Positions 7,501 to 15,648 are shown, counted from the first letter of the stretch. The stretch: 64,000 nt of DNA from Brasilonema angustatum HA4187-MV1 (GCA_019359695.1 JAHHGV010000004.1:34031-98030), one strand, 5' to 3'. Numbers and translations are program-made. Notes: generated by a model not told the origin, from the letters alone.

Positions 7501-10074
7501 AACACGAGTCTTCAGTGGGCGAGTTCCTTTTTCATCCGTCAGCAAGTACAACACAAATTCCGCCGTTTGCTGATTTTCCTCGCCGCAATCCTGAACAACT
7601 TCATCCAGATAACGTTTTACCAGTTCTTCCTTTGTGCCACACTCCTGATATTTTGCCAGAGTTGTGATGTTTTCCGCTTGCAGTTGCGCCCCCACAACTT
7701 GCAACTCAATCGGACGCACTTCACCCAGTTCCCGCGCCAAATCCCGCACCAGTTCTGCAATTAAGGCAGGTTCTAAGTGAAAATTAGCCCGTTCAGTTAA
7801 TTGCTGAATAATTGATTGAGCATCATCACGGGAGAAGTTACCCAACTCATAAAGCACATTCTCGCTGAGAATATCGATACTAATCATCGAACTATCGCGC
7901 AAGCGATTAAACTTGAGCAAATAATGTAAGTAATCTTCTCGCAACGACAATACTATCTTCACCGATAAGATGTTAAGGCAATCTCTTAAAAAATGAAAAA
8001 ATAGCCACCTTTGCTGTGGTTCGATATCAACAAAGAAAAACTCTTCAAATTGGTCAAAAATGAGTACTGGACGAAGATTAAATGTTTCACACTGTCGTAA
8101 TTGTTTTAACAGCGTAGTTTGCAACTCAGGCGTTTCAACTTCTGACACTTGCGCCTGAGTTTCTAAAGCTGAAGTTTCAGCTTCACCATCTCCCCTGCTC
8201 CCCTGCTCCCCTGCTTCCCCTCTTCCCATATAATGTAACGCTTCTTTTATCTGGCGTCCCAACTCTTCCATCCAGTTGGTGTAAACTCGTATCGGCACAA
8301 CCAAATTATCTTGAATGCCGATCGCTTTCTTTTTCAAAGCTGGTACAAGTCCCGCATTAACCAGAGAACTTTTGCCAACTCCTGATTGTCCATGAATAAC
8401 TATTAATTTATAATCGGGGCGACCGATGCGTTCAATCAAACGTTCTACATCAAGTAAACGACCAGATGCACTAATTTCTGGCGCAATATTTTCCTGTATA
8501 GACGTTGCAGGCAACGTTTCTACAATTTTGGATAAATTTGCGTGTCGTGTTGCTTGTAATCTTCCTGCACCAATAAACGCCCGCAAGCCAAATTGTTGTT
8601 CAACAGAAAGCCCTTCCTGTTTAATTTGAAAAGCTTCTAAATATTGCTTTTGTTTTAAATATAAACTTCGTAAATTTGTTAATAGACTAAGATATAGTTC
8701 GGGTTTAAAGTCAGAAATCCCTATCTGGATTGCTATTTTTAAATAATTTATAGCCGCTTGTTCTTCGCCTAAATTTTGTTCTGCTTGCGCGAGAGTTAAC
8801 AAGATTTCCTGGCGATTAGAAATCGCGGACTGATTCGTAGATAAAACTTCTAACGCTTTTTCCGCTAAAGTTTTTGCTTCTTGCCACTCTTGATTTACCA
8901 AAGCAACTTCAGCCAAAAAGCCATAATCCTGAGAAACTCTCAGCAAATTTCCTTCAGCTTCATGGATTAGCAAAGCACGTTCAGCTAACTTTTTCAGATC
9001 CTGCCAATCTTCCAAGTCACGCAAGATTTTGCCAAACTTGTCAAGTAAATTTGCAATTAAATCTGAACGTTGAGCAGTTTCCAGAACTTGGAGAGATTGC
9101 TGAAGGTAATTTTTTGTTTCTTGCCAATCAGGAGTTGATACGTTAGGGGAGATTGCTTCGCTGCACTTCGTTCCGCTCGCAATGACGGGTGCTACGGGGG
9201 AGATTTTTCGATTAGGCTTCGTTCCGCTCGCAATGACAGGTGTTGCTGGGGAGATTGTTTCATTAGACTTCGTTTCACTCGCAATGACAGGGCGATTTGT
9301 TTCTTGTTGTCTTGCTTTTTCGTAATAACAGAAAGTGATATTGCTCAGGACTTTGCCTTGCCAGACTAAATCATTGACTTGCTGCCAAAAAGCCAAACTC
9401 TGTTGATAATATTCCAAAGCCGTATCTAGGTGATTATCAACAAATTCCGTTAATCCCAACAAATATGCAATTCTCGCTTTTACTCCTGACTCTAGAATTT
9501 GTTCAGAATTTTGCAAATCTTGCCAAGCTAACTTAATCTCGGAACATTTTTCTAAAGTCAGACTGAAATCAGCAGTCAATAATTGCTCCGCTATTTCTTG
9601 CAAAAACTCCATCAATTCATTGGGAGCAATCGGGAAATTTTTCGTTGTTCCCCAACTTTCCAAATCAGGAGCAAACTGCATGAATCGCTTGTGAACTTCA
9701 TCATCAATCCACAACACCACAGGGAAAGGAAAATGATTGCGAAACTCCTCCCGCACCTGATTTGCACTAATCAGCATTTGCTCAAGATTCCGCACCGATT
9801 CCAACCCTAAAATCATCAGCGCTTGCACATCATCCCCAGATTCTTCCCGAATTGCAGTATAAAGAGTCCTTGCAGATTCCTTGAGAACCAAGACGCGGAT
9901 TTCAACTTGACAAATGTCGCGCAATCGGTTTATTAGATGCGATCGCAAACTAGCATAATTGCACCGTGCCAGAATCAGCTTAAACTGTCCAACAGAAGCC
10001 TCAATTCCCCAAGCCAATTGTTTCAATGAGCGCTCATTGTTGACACGGATATCTTCTGATTTGTCATTAGTCAT
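4519..10074 (-). CDS. STAND NTPase with TPR region and 14 WD40 repeats
   Basis: Very large (1851 residues) signalling or conflict-type ATPase. The order is: an N-terminal domain of about 180 residues seen in cyanobacterial TPR-NTPases, TPR-like helices (about 190-480), an NTPase of the nSTAND1 type with Walker A GQSGVGKSS (about residue 560) and Walker B VLIFDQFEEFF (about 675), a C-terminal helical NTPase extension, one hydrophobic segment (LRVALAGSVAAGLVLAGLAV, about 950-970), then 14 WD40 repeats of 42 residues (about 1045-1630), and a helical TPR-like tail. Fourteen repeats fit two seven-bladed propellers. WD40 sensor regions in STAND proteins are known to recognise ligands and trigger NTPase-driven assembly. 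The ligand and output here are unknown. The ATG lies inside a heptamer repeat, so the start is uncertain by a few codons. Confidence 0.85.
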   Translation of the reverse strand: MTNDKSEDIRVNNERSLKQLAWGIEASVGQFKLILARCNYASLRSHLINRLRDICQVEIRVLVLKESARTLYTAIREESGDDVQALMILGLESVRNLEQMLISANQVREEFRNHFPFPVVLWIDDEVHKRFMQFAPDLESWGTTKNFPIAPNELMEFLQEIAEQLLTADFSLTLEKCSEIKLAWQDLQNSEQILESGVKARIAYLLGLTEFVDNHLDTALEYYQQSLAFWQQVNDLVWQGKVLSNITFCYYEKARQQETNRPVIASETKSNETISPATPVIASGTKPNRKISPVAPVIASGTKCSEAISPNVSTPDWQETKNYLQQSLQVLETAQRSDLIANLLDKFGKILRDLEDWQDLKKLAERALLIHEAEGNLLRVSQDYGFLAEVALVNQEWQEAKTLAEKALEVLSTNQSAISNRQEILLTLAQAEQNLGEEQAAINYLKIAIQIGISDFKPELYLSLLTNLRSLYLKQKQYLEAFQIKQEGLSVEQQFGLRAFIGAGRLQATRHANLSKIVETLPATSIQENIAPEISASGRLLDVERLIERIGRPDYKLIVIHGQSGVGKSSLVNAGLVPALKKKAIGIQDNLVVPIRVYTNWMEELGRQIKEALHYMGRGEAGEQGSRGDGEAETSALETQAQVSEVETPELQTTLLKQLRQCETFNLRPVLIFDQFEEFFFVDIEPQQRWLFFHFLRDCLNILSVKIVLSLREDYLHYLLKFNRLRDSSMISIDILSENVLYELGNFSRDDAQSIIQQLTERANFHLEPALIAELVRDLARELGEVRPIELQVVGAQLQAENITTLAKYQECGTKEELVKRYLDEVVQDCGEENQQTAEFVLYLLTDEKGTRPLKTRVELERDLQALAADVTREASKLDLILEIFVESGLVVLLKENPANRYQLVHDYLAEFIRHQQEPKLSQVMAELERERKERRLSERKLNRFLRVALAGSVAAGLVLAGLAVTAWDAAQRAEKQKKQAEISEIKALRNSSEGFFASGQTFDALIEALKAGERLKKADWTRTDTKIQVVAALRRAVYDVKEYNRLEGHSSWIISISFSPDGKTLASASDDRTIELWDVASGKPLKTLSGHTNFVRRVVFSPDGKTLASASDDRTIKLWDMASGKPLQTLSGHTNSVNSVSFSPDGRTLASASADRTIKLWDVATGKQLQTLSGHSNSVNSVSFSPDGKTLASASNDKTIKFWDMASGKQLQTLSGHSNSVNSVSFSPDGKTLASASADRTIKFWDAATGKRLQTLNEHSDAVTSISFSPDGKTLASASYDQTIKLWDVATGKLLQTLYGHGSMVNSVSFSPDNKTLASTGDDKTIKLWDIATDKRLQTLNGHQKTVSGVSFSPDGKTLASASYDRTIKLWDVATGKQLQTLTGHSDYVKSVSFSPDSKTLASASDDRTIKLWDVATGKRLQTLTGHSDYVNSVSFSPDSKTLASASGDKTIKLWDVATGKQLQTLTGHSDYVNSVSFSPDRKMLASASDDKTIKLWDVATDKLLQTLYEHSSTVKSISFSPDGKTLASASSDSTVKLLDVATGKLLQTLIGHGSWVEGVSFSPDGKTLASAGDDRTIKLWDVATGKDLQTLKLHNNVVTSVSFSPDGKTLASASADKTVILWNFNLADLLISSCNWLNKYLATHPEMLEELKECQTESILVKAAPALVARGEELAQNGNINAAVNKFRKAQTWNPSLKFDPKAKAQEFANKGQAERLVMEGKNLATEGKVKEAIANYQKAQKLDLKVEIDAESWALLCGYGSLHRHAADVMFACEKAVQLAPDNGYIRGNRGLARSLTGNTQGAIEDFEAYIAQIDDKKWKSKVQGWVKDLRAGKNPFTDAELKKLLQQ
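5181..6945 (-). repeat. 14 tandem 126-bp WD40-coding repeats
   Basis: The repeat period is 42 codons with the core SFSPDGKTLASAS-D-TIKLWDVATGK. Many copies differ by only a few residues, and adjacent copies such as those encoding TGHSDYVNSVSFSPD are almost identical. The low divergence indicates recent duplication or gene conversion. Confidence 0.9.
9146..9298 (-). repeat. three in-frame 51-bp repeats inside the STAND gene
   Basis: Three units begin at 9146, 9197 and 9248, each starting GGGGAGATT and ending near CTCGCAATGAC. Each adds exactly 17 codons, giving PVIASGTK-like peptides (VIASETKSNETISP, VIASGTKPNRKISP, VIASGTKCSEAISP) in a linker between TPR helices. The DNA resembles a mobile palindromic-type intergenic repeat that has become coding. 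Confidence 0.75.
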
Positions 10075-10083
10075 TAGTCATTA
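10063..10083. repeat. heptamer repeat (GTCATTA x3) over the STAND gene start
   Basis: Three copies of GTCATTA (TAATGAC on the coding strand) cover the apparent ATG of the 1851-residue gene. Each unit offers an ATG, so change in copy number would move the start codon. Confidence 0.6.
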
Positions 10084-10089
10084 GTTAGA

Positions 10090-10320
10090 GTTATTAATGC
10101 GTAGGGTGGGCAGTGCCCTATAAAATGTTCACAGACAGATACCCAGTGGTGGGCACTGCCCACCGATACTCTACTAGTACAATGGGTTAGCTAGCAGTTA
10201 TTAATGCGTAGGGTGGGCAGTGCCCTGTAAAATGTTCACAGACAGATCCCCAGTGGTGGGCACTGCCCACCGATACTCTACTAGTACGATGGGTTAGCTA
10301 GCAGTGCCCACCCTACTAGC
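10090..10320. repeat. tandem 107-bp repeat with internal inverted repeats
   Basis: Two nearly identical 107-bp units (10090-10196 and 10197-10303) and the start of a third lie between the STAND gene and the upstream ATPase gene. Each unit contains GGTGGGCAGTG near its start and CACTGCCCACC near its middle, so each can fold as a hairpin. The same GTAGGGTGGGCA core occurs at 14764 and 42569. Confidence 0.85.
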
Positions 10321-10331
10321 GCGTCCACTAC

Positions 10332-10350
10332 ACAGAATTTAAAATTCTGT
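10332..10350. terminator. perfect 9-bp hairpin at ATPase gene end
   Basis: ACAGAATTT and AAATTCTGT flank one A, 15 bp beyond the stop codon of the minus-strand ATPase gene. It is AT-rich and could act as a weak terminator or transcript end. Confidence 0.4.
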
Positions 10351-10364
10351 CGTCCTTGTCTTCC

Positions 10365-11726
10365 TTACTGCAATTCTCGCGCCTCCGCCAAAATAGGATT
10401 AACCTCAAACCAAGACTCACCGCGATCGCGATATTCAAAAACAAACCGACTGCGAATCAGCTTTTGATACCCCTGATCATCACTCACCTTTTTCGTTTGC
10501 TTCACACGACGCAACAATTCCCACTCATCATCAGAAATCGGCAAAACCATTTCATTGCGACGAGCACGAATTACAGTATCCAAAGTATCACGATTCAAAG
10601 GAAGTGACATTTCCTCCATAATCCATGTATTCAGCAGCCTCAGCAAGTCGCGTACATGACCGCCACTCATTCGACACAAGTGCTCAAGCGTTGCTTTACG
10701 GTCAAAAACGAACGTAATATTACTGGTACGCTGGTCTGGTCGCAAGTCAGGATAAGCTCTTGCCATTACCATCTCTTGCATCAGCGCCATTCCATCTTCA
10801 TGAACACTGCCATCAGACCATTGTACAGGTACCATCGGTAACACTCTGGGGTCTTCCAAAAATCTTTGTGTGAGCGTTCCATAGTCATTGGAAAACTTCA
10901 GAGACAGTGGCATTGTATACACAACATGACAATTCAACTTGGTGAGATACTCACCCTGATCGACAAACAAGTATTCCTGTTGTGGACGTCCCCAAGCCTT
11001 GGGACGATTATCAATTCGGTCAAGATTATCTACAATCACCACTAAACCTTTTTTGCCCTGCTGTTTGAGTTTGGCGATCGCAGGTTCCAGCAACTCCTTA
11101 TTAATCGCGTCCAACAGTTTAATTTTTTGTGGTCCGAGGTACTGGTTGAGTTTTTCTCGAAGTGTAGCGTCACTCTTTGCCTTAGTCGTGATTTCCCCTA
11201 TTCCAAAAGCCAAAGTAAACTTTTCTTTTTCAGACGTGACACCAAAATCACCAACATTAGGAACTTTAAGTTTTACGCCAGTCACATCAGCATTTAAAAC
11301 CCTCATAGCACCTTGCAGTAACTCTTTCAGCCTGCTGGGTTCTTCGAGATTGAGTTTTTCTAAACTTTGACTGACGCGACGGGCGATCGCCAACAGTACA
11401 TCAGCAATATCCACATCAGTCAATTCTAAATCTTCACTAGACTCAAAATAGATGACACAAAAACCATCCGCTTCCAACTCCAGTTGCAGCCGTCGCAATT
11501 CCGTAGATTTCCCACACCCAATGTGCCCAGTAAAAAGAGTGCAGGTAGGGTCATTCGGCTTAAAAAATGTCATTTTCTGCTTCAGCTTGAAGATAATATC
11601 TCCACCGCGCACTGAAGAAAAGTCAATATAATACTTCTTATCCTGTGTATTGTTAATCACCAGAGTTCGGCTGGGGTCTGTAGCCTCAAAAAACTTGCGT
11701 AAGTCTATCATCATAAAGCTTGTCAT
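10365..11726 (-). CDS. P-loop ATPase, AAA/STAND-like
   Basis: A 453-residue soluble NTPase. Walker A is FTGHIGCGKST at residues 66-75 and Walker B is GLVVIVDNLDRID at about 225-237. A sensor-like arginine-rich helix and a C-terminal winged-helix-like segment (SGGHVRDLLRLLNTW onward) follow. The fold class is AAA ATPase of the STAND/KAP-like kind; the exact family is not certain. It lies between the Uma2 gene and the giant WD40 STAND gene, all on the minus strand, suggesting a linked module despite the 290-bp repeat-filled gap. ATG codons at residues 5 and 6 are alternative starts. Confidence 0.75.
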   Translation of the reverse strand: MTSFMMIDLRKFFEATDPSRTLVINNTQDKKYYIDFSSVRGGDIIFKLKQKMTFFKPNDPTCTLFTGHIGCGKSTELRRLQLELEADGFCVIYFESSEDLELTDVDIADVLLAIARRVSQSLEKLNLEEPSRLKELLQGAMRVLNADVTGVKLKVPNVGDFGVTSEKEKFTLAFGIGEITTKAKSDATLREKLNQYLGPQKIKLLDAINKELLEPAIAKLKQQGKKGLVVIVDNLDRIDNRPKAWGRPQQEYLFVDQGEYLTKLNCHVVYTMPLSLKFSNDYGTLTQRFLEDPRVLPMVPVQWSDGSVHEDGMALMQEMVMARAYPDLRPDQRTSNITFVFDRKATLEHLCRMSGGHVRDLLRLLNTWIMEEMSLPLNRDTLDTVIRARRNEMVLPISDDEWELLRRVKQTKKVSDDQGYQKLIRSRFVFEYRDRGESWFEVNPILAEARELQ

Positions 11727-11744
11727 CTACATTATTCATTTTTC

Positions 11745-11766
11745 ATATCCTTAATTCCAAGGATAT
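11745..11766. terminator. hairpin between Uma2 and ATPase genes
   Basis: ATATCCTT and AAGGATAT pair around AATTCC. It lies downstream of the Uma2 gene and just upstream of the ATPase gene, where it could terminate or attenuate transcription. There is no long T-run. Confidence 0.4.
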
Positions 11767-11805
11767 AAATAGCTACAGCTTTGATGCTTGGTTTTTCCGA
11801 AGAAT

Positions 11806-12525
11806 TTAAATAGAATCTGGATCAACTCCCATCGCACGTAAGCGTTCTGCCAGCAATTGGGCGCGATGTTGAGCTTGTTGAGCCTGCTCTTCTGGTGTCA
11901 AAATCCGTTTCCCTTCCTCGTTATACCAGTACAGCCACTCCCGCGTAATCCCTTGATAAGTTCCCCGCTCCATACCAATTCCTAAACCAACTTCGGGTAA
12001 CCATACAGGATTATCTGAATGCAATTGATATGCACCATCGACCAACTTATACACTTCCAAACGCGGTTTGCGGCGGCGAGTCGGGTGATAGATGACGTAG
12101 TACAAAACCCCTAACTTTGCATACTCATCTTTCTTGGTGGTGTATTCCCCACGATATCTCTGAGAAACAACTTCCAGCGTTAGCATTGGAACTTTCTCTT
12201 CTTCCCACAACACATAACTCAGACGCAAATTTTCATCAAAAAATCGCTCAACTCCCAAACTCAGGAACCCATCTGGTACAATCGGCGGTTGATTTGGATC
12301 ATAGTAAACACCCATATCAGCACCGAAAAACCAATCCATGCGATTTGCCCACACCATAGCGAGTATGGCTTTAAGTAAACTAGGAATTAGATCTTGGAGT
12401 TCATTATCCACAGGCGTATCATCAGAGTCTGGTAATTCCTCAGAAGAAGGCAAGCAAGCTAATGAATCGTACTCTAACATAAGCGGTTCGGCAGTTATTT
12501 TATAATTCCGATCATAGTCCTCCAT
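11806..12525 (-). CDS. Uma2 family (DUF820) putative restriction-fold protein
   Basis: A 239-residue member of the Uma2/DUF820 family, which is greatly expanded in cyanobacteria and has a PD-(D/E)XK nuclease-like fold. The diagnostic pieces are visible: IVPDGFLSL (Asp), TLEVVSQ (Glu), a following Lys pair (TTKKDEYAKLGVLYYVIYHP) and a basic-acidic tail ending in a QA-rich coiled region common in the family. The biological role of the family is not settled. The ATG follows GATGAGGGG, a good ribosome binding site. The gene is divergent from chlI with only 81 bp between them. Confidence 0.85.
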   Translation of the reverse strand: MEDYDRNYKITAEPLMLEYDSLACLPSSEELPDSDDTPVDNELQDLIPSLLKAILAMVWANRMDWFFGADMGVYYDPNQPPIVPDGFLSLGVERFFDENLRLSYVLWEEEKVPMLTLEVVSQRYRGEYTTKKDEYAKLGVLYYVIYHPTRRRKPRLEVYKLVDGAYQLHSDNPVWLPEVGLGIGMERGTYQGITREWLYWYNEEGKRILTPEEQAQQAQHRAQLLAERLRAMGVDPDSI

Positions 12526-12606
12526 CCCCTCATCCCTTTGTCCTCGTCATCCCCACCTATGGCACAATGAAAACGGTAATAAAAGAAATATAGATAAGGT
12601 AATTTA

Positions 12607-13728
12607 GTGAGTCCAACTGCTCAAGCTACCGCTGCTGCGCGTCGCGTGGTATTTCCCTTTACAGCAATTGTCGGTCAGGAAGAAATGAAACTGGCTCTAT
12701 TGTTGAACGTGATTGACCCGAAAATTGGCGGTGTGATGATTATGGGCGATCGCGGTACTGGTAAATCCACAACTATCCGGGCGCTGGCTGATTTACTCCC
12801 AGAAATTCCCGTCGTTGCGAACGATCCCTTCAACAGCGATCCTAGTGATCCCGATTTGATGAGTGATGAAGTCCGCCAACAGCTACAGCAAGGGGCGGAT
12901 ATTCCCGTTGTTCAGAAAAAAGTCCAAATGGTCGATTTGCCCTTAGGAGCAACAGAAGACCGAGTTTGTGGTACCATCGACATCGAAAAAGCATTATCAG
13001 AAGGTGTCAAAGCCTTTGAACCAGGACTCTTGGCAAAAGCCAACCGGGGTATTCTCTACGTAGATGAAGTAAACTTACTAGACGATCACCTAGTAGACGT
13101 GCTTCTTGACTCCGCCGCCAGTGGTTGGAACACAGTAGAACGAGAAGGAATTTCCATACGTCACCCGGCGCGTTTCGTGCTTGTCGGTTCTGGTAACCCA
13201 GAAGAAGGAGAACTGCGTCCTCAACTCCTAGATAGATTTGGAATGCACGCAGAAATCCGTACAGTTAAAGAACCAGCTTTGCGCGTGCAAATCGTAGAAC
13301 AACGCTCAGAATTTGACCAAAATCCACCAGTATTTTTAGAACAGCATAAATCCCAACAGGAAGAACTGCAACAGAACATTGTTAACGCCCAAAATCTATT
13401 GCCATCTGTGACAATAGATTACGACTTACGGGTGAAGATTTCCGAAGTCTGTTCCGAACTCGATGTTGATGGCTTGCGCGGTGACATTGTCACTAACCGC
13501 GCCGCCAAAGCCATAGCCGCATATGAAGAACGTACCGAAGTTACAGTTGATGATATCCGTCGTGTCATGACTTTATGTCTGCGTCATAGACTACGGAAAG
13601 ATCCCTTAGAGTCAATAGATTCTGGATACAAAGTACAAAAAACCTTTAGCCGCGTCTTTGGCGTAGAACTGTCAGAAGAAACGACACAACAAAACGGCAC
13701 AGGACAAAAATTAGGACTTAGAAATTAA
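12607..13728 (+). CDS. chlI: magnesium chelatase ATPase subunit I
   Basis: AAA+ subunit of magnesium chelatase, which with ChlD and ChlH inserts Mg2+ into protoporphyrin IX as the first committed step of chlorophyll synthesis. The 373-residue product has Walker [10 protein letters not shown] (about residues 47-55), Walker [12 protein letters not shown], the ChlI-specific insert [22 protein letters not shown] and a sensor arginine region. The start is GTG, giving [18 protein letters not shown], which matches the family N-terminus. No chlD or chlH lies nearby, as is usual in cyanobacteria. Confidence 0.96.
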   Translation: MSPTAQATAAARRVVFPFTAIVGQEEMKLALLLNVIDPKIGGVMIMGDRGTGKSTTIRALADLLPEIPVVANDPFNSDPSDPDLMSDEVRQQLQQGADIPVVQKKVQMVDLPLGATEDRVCGTIDIEKALSEGVKAFEPGLLAKANRGILYVDEVNLLDDHLVDVLLDSAASGWNTVEREGISIRHPARFVLVGSGNPEEGELRPQLLDRFGMHAEIRTVKEPALRVQIVEQRSEFDQNPPVFLEQHKSQQEELQQNIVNAQNLLPSVTIDYDLRVKISEVCSELDVDGLRGDIVTNRAAKAIAAYEERTEVTVDDIRRVMTLCLRHRLRKDPLESIDSGYKVQKTFSRVFGVELSEETTQQNGTGQKLGLRN

Positions 13729-13821
13729 CAAGGAAGAGTGAAGAAAGAAAAGACATTGCTTTATCTTTTTTTTCTTTCATCTTCTTTCTCAAAACTTATC
13801 ACTTAGCACTTATAACTTAAT

Positions 13822-14118
13822 ATGAGATTTTGGCACTTTTGGTTCAACAGCTTTGTTTTATCCAGCCAATATAACCCACCCCGGTTTGTAGAGATGCTGA
13901 TGGTACTATTAGCAATTGTAATGCTAATTGTTTGGAACTTTACACTAGCGATACCCTATATGATACTTGGCTGGAGCTTTGTAATTGGGGCATCTATTTC
14001 TATCTTAGTACGAGAAGCTATTGCTCCTTCACCAGATATAAGAGTTAACCAATTAGCAGCATTTTTCTTCCTCAGCATTAGTCTTTATGGCTTTGTTTAC
14101 GTATTTCAAACTCTTTGA
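13822..14118 (+). CDS. small integral membrane protein
   Basis: A 98-residue protein with three predicted membrane segments (about residues 25-42, 45-63 and 76-96). It has no charged catalytic-looking residues and I do not recognise its family. It sits 93 bp after chlI on the same strand, so it may be read from the chlI transcript, although a T-rich imperfect hairpin lies between them. The function is unknown. Confidence 0.5.
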   Translation: MRFWHFWFNSFVLSSQYNPPRFVEMLMVLLAIVMLIVWNFTLAIPYMILGWSFVIGASISILVREAIAPSPDIRVNQLAAFFFLSISLYGFVYVFQTL

Positions 14119-14126
14119 GATGAGTT

Positions 14127-14226
14127 ATACCGTTTCACTTTAAGGTTGATACAGATAGGAAGCTGGGAGCAGGGGAAAAGAATTAGAAACCCATCATTTG
14201 TATCAGGCTCAATCGTGAAATGGTAT
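14127..14226. mobile_element. MITE-like element, copy 1
   Basis: A 100-bp element bounded by ATACCGTTTCAC and GTGAAATGGTAT (inverted ends, one mismatch). Subterminal segments TTGATACAGAT and CATTTGTATCA are also inverted. A second copy with the same ends lies at 52060-52192. It has no coding capacity, so movement would need a transposase in trans. Confidence 0.7.
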
Positions 14227-14514
14227 TGCAACGCGTGTACACTACCCAAGTTGCTTGTCATGACAAAATTCTACGTTTGATGTTTTTTTCTCTTCTTGTA
14301 TTTCAGTATTTGTAACCAATTTCTTCCTATAAGAAAACTTATTGTACTTAAGTACAGTCTCTTTTTACCTGACACGTAAAGTAATATTTAGCAATGCAAA
14401 TTTTTCCATAAAGTTATTCAAGTTATATGCATTTCTCAAGAAAAAGTTGCGATACTGATAGGGGATCAAACGATTTTTTACTTTGAGAAAATTTTCTTCA
14501 TAAGAGTGTTAGTT
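14227..14514. other. AT-rich intergenic region
   Basis: About 290 bp of AT-rich sequence separates the MITE-like copy from the small cysteine-rich gene. I see no gene in it. The promoter of the downstream gene probably lies here but cannot be fixed with confidence. Confidence 0.4.
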
Positions 14515-14694
14515 ATGACAACTATAAAATCCTGTGTTTCAACTTGTCGTCACTGTCGGTACTACACTCCAGAGGGTCAGCGTGGTGGTACTTGCCAATT
14601 ATTAAATGTATCGGTCAAATCAGGATGGAAAGCCTGCTCTTTATATGTCCGATCTTTTGAACCTTTTTGCGAAAATCTGGTTAGCGCTAAATAA
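14515..14694 (+). CDS. small cysteine-rich protein
   Basis: A 59-residue protein with cysteines arranged CVSTCRHCRYY, a later GGTCQLL, a KACSLY and a final FCENL. The pattern suggests a small zinc-binding or redox protein. I recognise it only as a conserved-looking cyanobacterial type without assigned function. The ATG at 14515 is preferred to a GTG three codons upstream. It lies upstream of rplU but is separated from it by about 450 bp of repeats and a promoter. Confidence 0.55.
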   Translation: MTTIKSCVSTCRHCRYYTPEGQRGGTCQLLNVSVKSGWKACSLYVRSFEPFCENLVSAK

Positions 14695-14761
14695 ATCACT
14701 GTAGTAGTGTTTTTCAAGAACTATTGCAGTTTTCATCTAGGTGTAATACACTCTCGAATTC

Positions 14762-14880
14762 AGGTAGGGTGGGCATTGCAATGCCCAATGCCAGATGCCT
14801 ACGGAGGAGCCAGTACTGCGGGAGGGTTTCCCTCCGCAGGTATCTGGCGTTGGAAACCCTCATCAAGCACTGGCTCCCCT
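14762..14880. repeat. palindromic intergenic repeat cluster
   Basis: Two structures lie side by side. GGGCATTGCAATGCCC at 14771-14786 is a perfect 16-bp palindrome attached to the GTAGGGTGGGCA core. At 14806-14877, GGAGCCAGTACT and GAGGGTTTCC are mirrored by GGAAACCCTC and AGCACTGGCTCC, forming a long hairpin. Related pieces occur near 30151 and 36887-36915. Confidence 0.75.
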
Positions 14881-14999
14881 ACACCATTCGTGTATTTGAC
14901 TCAAATGAAAAGCCCACTTATTGCTTGTCAAATCTTTTTCCACACGGCGAGATGGACTTTCTGCTTAATAATACTGTCAAGAGTTAATCCTTATTTATT

Positions 15000-15029
15000 T
15001 TGACATACTTATAGTTATTGAGGTAAAGT
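15000..15029 (+). promoter_or_regulatory. rplU-rpmA promoter
   Basis: TTGACA at 15000-15005 and TAAAGT at 15024-15029, with an 18-bp spacer, make a good SigA-type promoter. Transcription would start near 15036, giving a leader of about 110 nt before rplU. Confidence 0.6.
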
Positions 15030-15035
15030 GAGAGA

Positions 15036-15144
15036 TTGTGTGTCTCAATCCTGCTCGGATCAGGTAAAGGCAATACGAAAGCTGGAGAGCTTTAGAAAAA
15101 GCATATAGTCCAGCTACCTGTACGGCAACCTCAAGGACAATTTT
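15036..15144 (+). promoter_or_regulatory. structured 5' leader of rplU
   Basis: The leader can form CCTG-CTCGGAT-CAGG and AAAGCT-GGAG-AGCTTT hairpins before the rplU start. L21 operons in several bacteria have autoregulatory leaders, but I cannot match this to a specific leader family. Regulation is inference from position and structure. Confidence 0.35.
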
Positions 15145-15618
15145 ATGACCTACGCAATTATTGAAACTGGCGGCAAGCAACTAAAAGTCGAAGCTGGTCG
15201 GTTTTACGACATTGAACTGCTGCATGTTCAACCAGACGAGAAAGTTACTATAGATAAAGTATTGCTAGTGCAGCACGACGGCGATGTGACCATAGGACAG
15301 CCGCTTGTGGGAGGAGCAAAAGTAGAAGGCACGGTGATGCGGCATCTAAGAGGTCGCAAAGTCCTGGTTTATAAGATGAAACCGAAAAAGAAAACTCGTA
15401 AAAAACGGGGTCATCGCCAGGAAATCACTAGATTATTGATTAATTCAATTAGCCTCGACGGTTCGGTGCTTGCTTCCGAAGAAAAGGCGATCGCCTTAAC
15501 TCCAGAAACTGAGGTGACTACAGAACCAGCTGCAACAACTGAAACTCCAGAGACTGTTGATGTTGTGGCAGAACCAGTTGCGGAGAATTCACCCGCACAA
15601 GAAACAGCTGCTGAATAA
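15145..15618 (+). CDS. rplU: 50S ribosomal protein L21
   Basis: Large-subunit ribosomal protein L21. The core (residues 1-104) has the family start [18 protein letters not shown] and the basic [23 protein letters not shown] segment. Typical L21 is near 103 residues, and this one is 157 because of an acidic, Thr/Glu/Ala/Pro-rich tail of about 50 residues that looks disordered. It is followed 30 bp later by rpmA, the usual L21-L27 pair, and both are driven from the promoter at 15000. Confidence 0.95.
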   Translation: MTYAIIETGGKQLKVEAGRFYDIELLHVQPDEKVTIDKVLLVQHDGDVTIGQPLVGGAKVEGTVMRHLRGRKVLVYKMKPKKKTRKKRGHRQEITRLLINSISLDGSVLASEEKAIALTPETEVTTEPAATTETPETVDVVAEPVAENSPAQETAAE

Positions 15619-15648
15619 TAGATACAAGTAGAGACACAAGAGGAAATT

